Of a DNA stretch of 16,255 bases, positions 7,292-13,999 are shown in pieces. The notes under the pieces are model-generated. The model saw only the letters and a list, made by a program, of their open reading frames with translations, was not told the DNA's origin and did no database searches. The position numbers and the translations under genes are program-made. Positions within the stretch are counted from its first letter, which is position 1; every line of letters starts with the position of its first letter. This DNA is from an uncultured Flavobacteriales bacterium (GTDB lineage: Bacteria > Bacteroidota > Bacteroidia > Flavobacteriales > UBA1820): positions 1 to 16,255 of the forward strand of contig CABSLV010000036.1 in assembly GCA_902478645.1 (NCBI GenBank). Direction: 5' to 3'.

Positions 7292-7378
7292 GGTCGGCGC
7301 GCACCTTTGGAAAAAAAAGTGGATGCGCTCACAGTGCATGGAAAAAGCAAAAAAGAATCCGTAAAAAATGAACCCAAG

Positions 7379-9679
7379 ATGAGCGATACAAAGAAAAACG
7401 ATACGAAGAAAAAGGAAGAGGCCCTGCGTTACCACAGCTCGGGACGCCCAGGCAAAATACAGGTCGTACCGACCAAACCCCACAGCACCCAGCGCGATCT
7501 CGCTTTGGCGTATTCTCCGGGAGTGGCCGAGCCGTGTCTGGAGATCCAGCAGCGGCCCGAAGATGCGTACAGATACACCGACAAAGGCAACCTGGTGGCT
7601 GTGATCTCCAACGGTACGGCTGTGCTGGGGCTGGGCAATATCGGCGCCCAGGCTTCCAAACCGGTGATGGAGGGCAAGGGACTTCTGTTCAAGATATTTG
7701 CCGACATCGACGTGTTCGACATCGAGGTCGATACCACGGATACCGAGCAGTTTATCCAGACGGTGAAGAACATCTCGCCCACTTTCGGAGGGATCAACCT
7801 GGAGGACATCAAGGCACCGGAGGCTTTCGAGATCGAACGGCGTCTGGTCGAGGAACTCGACATCCCGGTGATGCACGACGACCAGCACGGTACGGCGGTC
7901 ATTTCCGGGGCAGCGTTGCTCAATGCGCTGGAGATCGTGGGCAAGAAGATAGGCCAGGTGAAGATGGTGGTCAACGGTGCGGGAGCGGCTGCGATCTCGT
8001 GCGCCCGGATCTACATGTCGTTGGGGGTGCGCCCGGAAAACATCCTGATGTGCGACAGCAAAGGGGTGTTGAATACCCGTCGGGAAGATTTGAGCGCCGA
8101 GAAGAAGGCTTTCGTGCGCGACACGCCGTGCGATACCCTTGCTCAGGCTATCCAGGGGGCGGATGTGTTCGTCGGTCTGTCCAAAGGCGGGGTGCTGACC
8201 CCGGAGATGCTCCTGACGATGGCTTCCGACCCCATCGTCTTCGCTTTGGCCAATCCCGACCCGGAGATCGAGTACGCCCGGGCGATGCAGACCCGCAAGG
8301 ACATCATCATGGCTACCGGACGGTCCGACACGCCGAACCAGATCAACAACGTGTTGGGATTTCCGTATATCTTCCGGGGGGCACTCGACGTGCGCGCCAC
8401 CAAGATCAACGAACAGATGAAGATCGCCGCGGTGCATGCCATAGCGGCTTTGGCTCATAAGAACGTGCCGGAGCAGGTGCTCATAGCCTACAACATGAAG
8501 AGTCTTTCCTTCGGCCGCGACTACATCATTCCCAAGCCTTTCGACGGACGTCTGATCACGGCCGTGGCTCCGGCTGTGGCGCGGGCGGCGATGGAGTCGG
8601 GCGTGGCGCGGCATCCGATCACCGACTGGGACAAGTACGTGGAGAGCCTCGAAGAGCGTTTGAACAAGCAGCCCAAGATCGTTCGCCTGCTCCAGACGCG
8701 GGCCGCTACCGCTCCCAAACGAGTGGTGTTTGCCGAGGCGAACTACCTGAACGTATTGCGCGCGGCGTACATCGCCCGCGAGGAAGGGACAGCCGTGCCG
8801 ATCCTGCTGGGGGACGAGAAGCAGATCCGCGAACTGATGGCGGCCAATCAACTGGAGATGGACGTGGAGATCATCAATACACGCGGGGAGGCGGCTCATC
8901 CGACGGTCAGCCGTTATGCCCGGCGGTATTGGGAGGAACATCAGCGGATGGGCGTTTCGCTGTACGATGCCGAGCGGCTGATGGAGCGCCGGGACTATTT
9001 TGCGGCGATGATGCTGCACGAGGGATTGGCCGATGCGATGATCGCCGGATACGACAAGAGCCATGCGGGAAAGACCCTGGAATCGGTCATCGGGATCGAT
9101 CCTCAGGAAGGAGTCATGTCGGCCGTGAGCGTGATCAGCACCCAGCGCGGTCCGTTGTTCATCGCCGATACGCTCATCAACGAGGATCCCGACGAGCAGC
9201 AGTTGTGCGCCATTACCCGGCAGGTGGCCGATTTTGTCCGCTCGCTGGGCGTGGACCCGCGCATAGCGCTGGTGGCCAATTCGGATTTCGGTTCGCGTTC
9301 CACGCGGGCAGCCGTCAAGATGAGCCGCCTCTCGCGTTACATGCGGGAAAATTACCGCGATATGGTCATCGACGGGGAGATCCAGCCGGATTTTGCGTTG
9401 GACGATGCGATCCTTTCGGAACGTTTCCCGTTTTCCACCCTGGCCGGACGCGAGGGAGTCAATGTGCTGATATATCCCGACAGGGATTCGGCCAATCTGT
9501 CGTACAAGCTGCTCCGCGGGGTCAATCGCGACCGGGTAACCATCGGGCCGGTGCTGCTCGGGCTCAAGAAAGCGGCGCACCTGGTCTATGCCGGAGCTTC
9601 GACCGAAGACATCCTCCACATGGTCTATGTGGCAGTGGTCGACGCACAGCATCCCGGGGCGAAGATCGTTTCGCGGTAG
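7379..9679 (+). CDS. maeB: NADP-dependent malic enzyme with C-terminal phosphotransacetylase-like domain
   Basis: A 766-residue cytoplasmic malic enzyme of the MaeB type, oxidatively decarboxylating malate to pyruvate with reduction of NADP (cofactor inferred from family). Malic N-domain about 15-150: LAYSPGVAEPC (43-53, presumed catalytic Tyr45), GLGNIGAQASKPVMEGKG (84-101) and FKIFADIDVFD (104-114, presumed catalytic Lys105), then the metal-site region VMHDDQHGTA (164-173). NAD(P)-binding Rossmann domain about 175-400 with VVNGAGAAAIS (197-207) and FALANPDPEI (288-297). Residues about 440-760 form a PTA_PTB domain; in E. coli MaeB this domain is regulatory (acetyl-CoA responsive) rather than a working transacetylase. 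Length matches the roughly 760-residue family. The start at 7379 (MSDTKKNDTKKK) gives the usual lysine-rich beginning; an in-frame ATG at 7247 would add 44 unrelated residues. No terminator is apparent before coaX. Confidence 0.96.
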   Translation: MSDTKKNDTKKKEEALRYHSSGRPGKIQVVPTKPHSTQRDLALAYSPGVAEPCLEIQQRPEDAYRYTDKGNLVAVISNGTAVLGLGNIGAQASKPVMEGKGLLFKIFADIDVFDIEVDTTDTEQFIQTVKNISPTFGGINLEDIKAPEAFEIERRLVEELDIPVMHDDQHGTAVISGAALLNALEIVGKKIGQVKMVVNGAGAAAISCARIYMSLGVRPENILMCDSKGVLNTRREDLSAEKKAFVRDTPCDTLAQAIQGADVFVGLSKGGVLTPEMLLTMASDPIVFALANPDPEIEYARAMQTRKDIIMATGRSDTPNQINNVLGFPYIFRGALDVRATKINEQMKIAAVHAIAALAHKNVPEQVLIAYNMKSLSFGRDYIIPKPFDGRLITAVAPAVARAAMESGVARHPITDWDKYVESLEERLNKQPKIVRLLQTRAATAPKRVVFAEANYLNVLRAAYIAREEGTAVPILLGDEKQIRELMAANQLEMDVEIINTRGEAAHPTVSRYARRYWEEHQRMGVSLYDAERLMERRDYFAAMMLHEGLADAMIAGYDKSHAGKTLESVIGIDPQEGVMSAVSVISTQRGPLFIADTLINEDPDEQQLCAITRQVADFVRSLGVDPRIALVANSDFGSRSTRAAVKMSRLSRYMRENYRDMVIDGEIQPDFALDDAILSERFPFSTLAGREGVNVLIYPDRDSANLSYKLLRGVNRDRVTIGPVLLGLKKAAHLVYAGASTEDILHMVYVAVVDAQHPGAKIVSR

Positions 9680-9786
9680 GCCGTGGAAGGAATGGCTCGC
9701 AGGGGTTGGGAAAACGGCTGTTCATGGCAGACATTCGGGAAAAGGACCTCGGTTGGCCCGGGAGTGCGGGAATAAAATCTTAAAAA

Positions 9787-9819
9787 TTGGCATCCGCAGA
9801 CGGATACTGTGTATATTTG
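9787..9819 (+). promoter_or_regulatory. Promoter of the coaX-OMP-lptC unit
   Basis: TATATTTG (9812-9819) is an exact -7 match; TTG at 9787-9789 could be the -33 element, although the 22-bp spacing is slightly long. The box ends only 13 bp before the first plausible coaX ATG, so the leader is very short (about 8 nt to the ATG at 9833, or about 20 nt to an in-frame GTG at 9845). Confidence 0.65.
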
Positions 9820-9832
9820 CGCTCTCGAATCA

Positions 9833-10588
9833 ATGCACAGTACAGTGGAAGACATTGTGATCGACGCGGGAAATACCAGCGTGAAGTTGGGTGTATATGC
9901 CCAAGGGCAGCTTGTCGATATTTTGCGGATGACTTATGAGGCATTGCCCAAGGCTTTGCCCGATTTCTGTCGCACGCGTCCGGTACGGTACTGCCTGGTT
10001 AGTTCGGTGGGACCGGAGGTGGCTTGGGAGCGGCTGGTGAGTTGTAAAAAGATGTTAAAGTTGTCCCTCCGTCTGTCGCTGGGTATTTCGAATGTGGCTG
10101 AACTGCACAGCGAAGTGGGAGCCGACCGCTTGGCTCTGGTGGGGGGAACGGCCTTGGCCAATCCGGGGCAGAATGTTTTGTTGATCGACGCGGGAACGTG
10201 CGTGACGTACGATTTTGTCGATGCCCGGGGGGTGTACACCTGCGGGAATATCAGCCCGGGACTCCAGTTGCGTCTGAATTCGATGCATCAGTTCACGTCG
10301 AATCTGCCGCAGCTGACCTTCTCCATGCCGACCGACGATACGACCGTCCGGCGCCTTTCCACCGCCGGGTGCATGCGCGGCGGGGTAGTGGACGGGCTGG
10401 CCGGGGAGATCCGCTACGTGGTGGAGCAGTACCGGTTGGTGCACGGGGATTTTAAGATAGTATTAACGGGCGGAGACAGCGCGTATTTGGCAGAACGATT
10501 AAAAAATACAATATTTGCACAGCCCAATTATCTGTTGGACTCGATGTATGTCATTTTGAAACACAATATAGAGATATGCGAAAACTGA
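9833..10588 (+). CDS. coaX: Type III pantothenate kinase
   Basis: A 251-residue cytoplasmic enzyme that phosphorylates pantothenate with ATP, the first step of coenzyme A synthesis; type III enzymes use a monovalent cation and are not inhibited by CoA. ASKHA-fold motifs are all present: DAGNTSVKLG (11-20, phosphate loop), GADRLA (96-101), IDAGTCVTYDF (118-128) and NISPGL (139-144), with GGDS (213-216) near the C-terminus. Length is typical. An in-frame ATG at 9809 is rejected because it would fall at the start of the -7 box; the ATG at 9833 is preferred, with GTG 9845 as an alternative. Its last 13 bases overlap the next gene. The 153 bp before it (9680-9832) holds only the promoter and no clear maeB terminator. 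Confidence 0.95.
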   Translation: MHSTVEDIVIDAGNTSVKLGVYAQGQLVDILRMTYEALPKALPDFCRTRPVRYCLVSSVGPEVAWERLVSCKKMLKLSLRLSLGISNVAELHSEVGADRLALVGGTALANPGQNVLLIDAGTCVTYDFVDARGVYTCGNISPGLQLRLNSMHQFTSNLPQLTFSMPTDDTTVRRLSTAGCMRGGVVDGLAGEIRYVVEQYRLVHGDFKIVLTGGDSAYLAERLKNTIFAQPNYLLDSMYVILKHNIEICEN

Positions 10589-11883
10589 TGACGGTTTGCG
10601 CGTTGCTGATTTTGTGCGGCAGCGCGAAGGCGCAGGTAGAAACCGATCGGTACAATACGTATTCTCCCTATTCGGTATTCGGAGTGGGGGAAAACAGTTT
10701 CTCGTGGGGAACGGCCGAGACGCAAAGCATGGCGGGTGTAGGAGTCTCCTGGATGCCGGCCGGCGTGAACAATGCGATCAACCCGGCTTCGCTGGCCTCG
10801 ATCCGTCAGACGGCCTATACGGTGGGAGCATCGTTGGATATGTCCCGGTACGAGGATGCCAAGAATTCCAATCTGCACAAGGATATTTATTTCGATTACC
10901 TGGTCTTCTCGGTGCCTTTGACCCGCACTTCGGGAGTCAGTTTGGGGGTGACGCCGTATTCTACCGTCGGTTACTCGATCTATGACCGGGATTCGATGGT
11001 CGTGGACGGCAGTTACAAGGAAACGTTGGGTTACTATGACGGCAATGGCGGTTTGACCCAGATTTATTTGGCATACGGCCGGCAGATATTCCGCAACTTC
11101 AACGTGGGTGTGAGTGCGGCGTATCTCTTCGGATCGATCAAGCGCACGACGTACAATACGTTGGAGGACCGCTTGTTGCAGAACAAGACTACGGAGTCGA
11201 ACTGGACGACGGGATTCAAGTTCCGTGTGGGTTTCAACTACTCGCTTCCCTTGGTCGATCAGACGCGCTTGTTCGTGGGTGGTGTGTATGATTTCTCCTC
11301 CGCCATGAACAACGACCGTACGTACCGCAACTACGTGGTCGAGGATTACAACACGGCTTTCGATCCGGACAACCCGGAAAATACGGAAGAAAACACTTCG
11401 GACACATTCCATCTGCCCTGGAACGTTACGGGAGGTATCGGTGTGGGCAACCTGCAGAAATGGTACGTAGGTTTGGATGTGCAGTACACCTCCAAGCCGG
11501 ACTACGGATCGGTGGATTTCCTGCGGGGACCGGCCGAATACCAGAGCGGAAAACGGATCGCATTGGGAGCCAGCTACACCCCGATGTACAATTCGCCCGA
11601 TTCGTACTTCCAGCGCGTGAGATACCAGGGAGGAGTGTATTACCGTCAGTTGGAATACAAGATATATGGACAGCAGATCAACGACATGGGGATCACCTTG
11701 GGAGCTTCGCTGCCTGTAACCAAAGTCAGCACCCAGGCGATGAGCGTTTCCAACATGAACGTGTTCATCAATGTCGGGATGATGGGCAAGTCGTCCGATC
11801 GCCTGACCAAAGAGACGTACTTCAAGCTCGGACTGTCGTTCTCGCTCAACGATCGCTGGTTTATCAAGCGGCAGTATTTCTGA
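10576..11883 (+). CDS. Outer-membrane beta-barrel protein (FadL/OMPP1-like, uncharacterised)
   Basis: A 435-residue predicted outer-membrane protein. Residues 1-19 are a signal peptide with cleavage after AKA (MRKL...GSAKA-Q). The mature start YSPYSVFGVG (29-38), the MAGVGVSW segment and NNAINPAS (65-72) resemble the N-terminal region of FadL/OMPP1-type long-chain hydrophobic-compound transporters as found in Bacteroidota. The rest alternates hydrophobic and polar residues with aromatic girdles and ends in FIKRQYF, a C-terminal Phe as expected for a BAM-assembled barrel. Ligand and function are not known. The start at 10576 overlaps the coaX end by 13 bp; the next Met (10588) would lose the charged n-region (RK), so the first is preferred. 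The linkage to coaX and lptC recalls other Bacteroidales genomes. Confidence 0.8.
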   Translation: MRKLMTVCALLILCGSAKAQVETDRYNTYSPYSVFGVGENSFSWGTAETQSMAGVGVSWMPAGVNNAINPASLASIRQTAYTVGASLDMSRYEDAKNSNLHKDIYFDYLVFSVPLTRTSGVSLGVTPYSTVGYSIYDRDSMVVDGSYKETLGYYDGNGGLTQIYLAYGRQIFRNFNVGVSAAYLFGSIKRTTYNTLEDRLLQNKTTESNWTTGFKFRVGFNYSLPLVDQTRLFVGGVYDFSSAMNNDRTYRNYVVEDYNTAFDPDNPENTEENTSDTFHLPWNVTGGIGVGNLQKWYVGLDVQYTSKPDYGSVDFLRGPAEYQSGKRIALGASYTPMYNSPDSYFQRVRYQGGVYYRQLEYKIYGQQINDMGITLGASLPVTKVSTQAMSVSNMNVFINVGMMGKSSDRLTKETYFKLGLSFSLNDRWFIKRQYF

Positions 11884-11912
11884 TCCGTCGTCCAAACTTG
11901 AGAAAAAAGAAG

Positions 11913-12521
11913 ATGGGGGGCACCCGGATAAACAAAAGAATAGCTTGCATTGCAGCCGCTGTAGCGGCTGCAATGTTTGTTTCCTGCAAGAACGACCTCG
12001 CCGAGGTCGATGCGCTGATGGCCGCCAAAACGCAGCCGGCTACCGTGATCGACACCTTTGCGCTGGTGCGTGTGGATTCGGGCAAGGTCGTTATGCGGAT
12101 GCGTGCGGCCCAAGTGGTGATGGAACCCAATCCGAAGGACGCATCCCTGACCGACCGGAAAGCTTCGGGCGGGGTGGAAATCGAAATGTACGACCCGGCA
12201 ACAGGCGAGATGAGTGCCCGGCTGACCTCCCACCGGGCTATAGAACATGCTTCCAGCGGACTTTCCGAAGCTTTGGGGGATGTTCTGGTGGTCAATCAGC
12301 AGGAGGATTCCATCCAGACCGAACGGCTGGTATGGGATCGTCGCAAACATATCTTCTATACCGACCTTTTTGCCCGGATCGTCCGCGAAGGCGATGTGAT
12401 GCGCCCCAGCCGGGGCTTCGAGGCCGACGAAAACTTCCGCTGGTACAACCTCTTCAACAGCCAGGGTGATATCAACATCGAGGACTCCCTTTCCCGCATG
12501 GATCCGGTGGAAACGAATTAA
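11913..12521 (+). CDS. lptC: LptC-like LPS export protein, lipoprotein form
   Basis: A 202-residue predicted LptC, the bitopic component that passes lipopolysaccharide from the LptB2FG transporter to LptA. It has a lipoprotein signal (INKRIACIAAAVAAAMFVSC, Cys25 lipidated), not the uncleaved transmembrane anchor of E. coli LptC; this is what I recall for Bacteroidota LptC. The body has the LptC/OstA beta-jellyroll pattern: MRAAQVVM, ASGGVEIEMYD, ARLTSHRAIEH, LGDVLVVNQQEDSIQTERLVWD and GDVMRPSRGFEADENF. The ATG at 11913 is chosen; an in-frame TTG at 11898 would add five basic residues and cannot be excluded. It follows the barrel gene by 29 bp with no promoter between, so it is probably co-transcribed with coaX. 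Assignment rests on motifs plus gene order; other lpt genes are not in view. Confidence 0.85.
   Translation: MGGTRINKRIACIAAAVAAAMFVSCKNDLAEVDALMAAKTQPATVIDTFALVRVDSGKVVMRMRAAQVVMEPNPKDASLTDRKASGGVEIEMYDPATGEMSARLTSHRAIEHASSGLSEALGDVLVVNQQEDSIQTERLVWDRRKHIFYTDLFARIVREGDVMRPSRGFEADENFRWYNLFNSQGDINIEDSLSRMDPVETN
11948..11975 (+). repeat. 13-bp perfect inverted repeat within the lptC signal sequence
   Basis: Arms 11948-11960 and 11963-11975 (CATTGCAGCCGCT / AGCGGCTGCAATG) are exact reverse complements separated by 2 bp. It lies 35 nt after the lptC ATG and encodes the alanine-rich core of the signal peptide. In mRNA it would form a stable hairpin of at least 12 bp with a 4-nt loop. There is no T-tract after it, so it is not an ordinary terminator. 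Confidence 0.85.
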
Positions 12522-12527
12522 AAATCG

Positions 12528-12535
12528 TATATTTG
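12528..12535 (+). promoter_or_regulatory. -7 box upstream of the CNNM/CBS gene
   Basis: TATATTTG, an exact TAnnTTTG match, starting 7 bp after the lptC stop and ending 46 bp before the next ATG. No -33 TTTG is found at the right distance, which would fall within the lptC coding end. The CNNM/CBS gene may therefore be expressed both from here and by read-through. Confidence 0.6.
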
Positions 12536-12543
12536 CAGCGGTT

Positions 12544-12567
12544 TCCCGGGCGGGACTTTTCCCGGGA
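12544..12567 (+). repeat. GC-rich hairpin in the 5' leader of the CNNM/CBS gene
   Basis: TCCCGGG (12544-12550) and CCCGGGA (12561-12567) form a 7-bp stem with a 10-nt loop; an alternative fold is CGGGA-CTTT-TCCCG (12551-12564). It sits between the presumed transcription start and the ATG at 12582, ending 14 nt before the start codon, so it could influence translation. It is followed by no T-tract. Confidence 0.55.
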
Positions 12568-12581
12568 TCCGATCCGAAATC

Positions 12582-13871
12582 ATGTCGCCCGATCTATTGA
12601 TCATCGTGGTTAGCCTTTTGTTTTCCGCTTTCTTTTCGGGAATGGAGATCGCCTATGTATCCGCCGACCGGGTGCAGGTATCCATCTTCAAGGCGGAGGA
12701 TTCGTGGAGCGCCCGGGCGATGTCCAAACTCCTGTCCCGACCGGACAAGTACATAGCCACCACGTTGGTGGGCAACAACATCGTACTGGTGATCTATGGG
12801 TACTACATGGGTGCGGTGCTCATCCGCTGGCTCTTTCCCCAGTATGCCGGCAGCGATGAACTTCCGTTCGATGTGTTGTTGGTGCAGACGCTGATCTCCA
12901 CCGGGGTGATCCTGCTCACGGGCGAGTTTGTCCCCAAGGTGGTGTTCCGGATCTATTCCGTGGGGATGCTTCGCACTCTGGCTATCCCGATGTACATCAT
13001 CTACCGGGTGTTGGACTTGTTGTACATTACCGACTTTATCCTGTGGATATCCAGTTTTATGATCCGCAAGATTTTTCGCCAGCAGGAGACCCAAGCACTC
13101 AATTTTTCCTTCGGTCGGGTGGACCTGGGGTATTACATCGAGCAGCAGATGGAAAATCTGGATACCGAGCAGCGCTCCCAGATGGACAAGGAGATCAATA
13201 TCTTCCGCAATGCGCTGGACTTTCGCGATGTGAAAGCCCGGGAATGCATGGTTCCGCGTACCGAAATGCGGACCTTGGAGATCGGGGCGCCGATGGAGGA
13301 GTTCAAGCGGCTGTTCATTTCCTCCGGGTTGTCCAAGATCGTGGTATACCGCGACTCGGTGGACAACGTGGTGGGGTATGTGCATTCGTTCGATTTTTTC
13401 CGTCCGGTGGAAAGCATTCAGGATATTCTCCTGCCGGTGCTGTTCGTGCCGGAGAGCATGCCGGTCAATGAGATCCTCAAGGACCTCACCCAAAAACGGA
13501 TGAGCATTGCCGTGGTGCTGGACGAATACGGCGGGACTTCGGGAATGATTACCGTGGAGGACATCATCGAGGAGCTCTTGGGCGATATCGAGGATGAACA
13601 CGACAAGGATCTGCTGTTGGAAAAGGACCTGGGCGACGGGCAGTATCTCTTCTCGGCGCGTCAGGAGGTGGACTACCTGAACCAGCGGTACGATCTGGGC
13701 CTGCCCGAGAGCGAGGAGTACGAGACCCTCGGGGGGTTGATCCTCGCCCATACCGAAAAAATACCCCAGAAGGACGAACAGGTGGAAATAGGGGATTTCG
13801 TCTTTACCATCCGGGAGGTTTCCTCGGCCAAGATCGAAACGGTTCACCTGCGGAAAAAACACGCCGAGTAA
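12582..13871 (+). CDS. CNNM/CBS/CorC-HlyC family membrane protein (putative divalent-cation efflux)
   Basis: A 429-residue inner-membrane protein of the HlyC/CorC family (DUF21/CNNM), often annotated as hemolysin but related to CNNM/CorC magnesium and cobalt transporters. The N-terminal CNNM domain (1-about 175) has hydrophobic segments near 3-25, 57-85, 97-120 and 128-160 and a GEFVPK motif (114-119). A CBS pair follows (about 220-340): MVPRTEM (223-229) opens the first, VVLDEYGGTSGMITVEDIIE (311-330) marks the second. The C-terminal CorC_HlyC domain (about 347-428) includes DYLNQRYDLGLP and ETLGGLI. The order and length are standard. Function as a Mg/Co exporter is inferred from family. The start is the first Met, with the first helix following at once. 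It has its own -7 box and a hairpin leader. Confidence 0.92.
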   Translation: MSPDLLIIVVSLLFSAFFSGMEIAYVSADRVQVSIFKAEDSWSARAMSKLLSRPDKYIATTLVGNNIVLVIYGYYMGAVLIRWLFPQYAGSDELPFDVLLVQTLISTGVILLTGEFVPKVVFRIYSVGMLRTLAIPMYIIYRVLDLLYITDFILWISSFMIRKIFRQQETQALNFSFGRVDLGYYIEQQMENLDTEQRSQMDKEINIFRNALDFRDVKARECMVPRTEMRTLEIGAPMEEFKRLFISSGLSKIVVYRDSVDNVVGYVHSFDFFRPVESIQDILLPVLFVPESMPVNEILKDLTQKRMSIAVVLDEYGGTSGMITVEDIIEELLGDIEDEHDKDLLLEKDLGDGQYLFSARQEVDYLNQRYDLGLPESEEYETLGGLILAHTEKIPQKDEQVEIGDFVFTIREVSSAKIETVHLRKKHAE

Positions 13872-13904
13872 AAAAATAGTAAAAACTTACGGGCGGCGTT
13901 TTTT
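13861..13904 (+). terminator. Weak candidate terminator after the CNNM/CBS gene
   Basis: ACGCCG (13861-13866) pairs with CGGCGT (13894-13899), which is followed by five more T. The loop is 27 nt and contains a small GTAA-AAAC-TTAC hairpin (13879-13890). The left arm overlaps the last codons and the stop lies in the loop. The structure is imperfect, so partial read-through into ppiD is likely. Confidence 0.35.
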
Positions 13905-13923
13905 ATTTTCGGGGCATTTGTCG

Positions 13924-13931
13924 TATTTTCG
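13924..13931 (+). promoter_or_regulatory. Candidate -7 box for ppiD
   Basis: TATTTTCG differs from TAnnTTTG by one base and is repeated exactly 20 bp upstream (13904-13911), with a TTTG (13917-13920) in between. No well-spaced -33 element is seen. If used, the leader to the ATG at 14000 would be about 60 nt and would contain GCTGGGAGTTTTGCCCGGGA. Confidence 0.35.
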
Positions 13932-13999
13932 CAAATCCTTACCTCGCTGGGAGTTTTGCCCGGGAGGAACAGTAAAAACAAACGTATTACGATAAGATA

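Noticed and set aside
7167..7304. Upstream in-frame start for the nitrilase-family gene adding 46 residues
   Set aside because: The extension is basic and low in complexity, and the TACCTTTG box at 7195-7202 lies inside it; the family begins right at the chosen Met.
7247..7378. Upstream in-frame start for maeB adding 44 residues
   Set aside because: The added stretch is not malic enzyme sequence and the start would lie upstream of both promoter candidates; the ATG at 7379 gives the normal family length.
7289..9652. 787-codon open frame antisense to maeB
   Set aside because: It covers a complete, unambiguous MaeB. Its translation is rich in His, Arg, Gln and Asp with no recognisable domain, as expected from the reverse of GC-rich codons. 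It has no promoter box of its own in a suitable place.
11460..11912. Long N-terminal extension of the lptC frame
   Set aside because: It overlaps the end of the barrel gene in another frame and lacks any LptC feature; the lipoprotein signal follows the ATG at 11913.
13963..13967. GGAGG as a Shine-Dalgarno for ppiD or a small gene
   Set aside because: The nearest start codon is the ppiD ATG more than 30 nt away and no start codon lies 5-10 nt downstream; it belongs to the GGG/CCC leader element.
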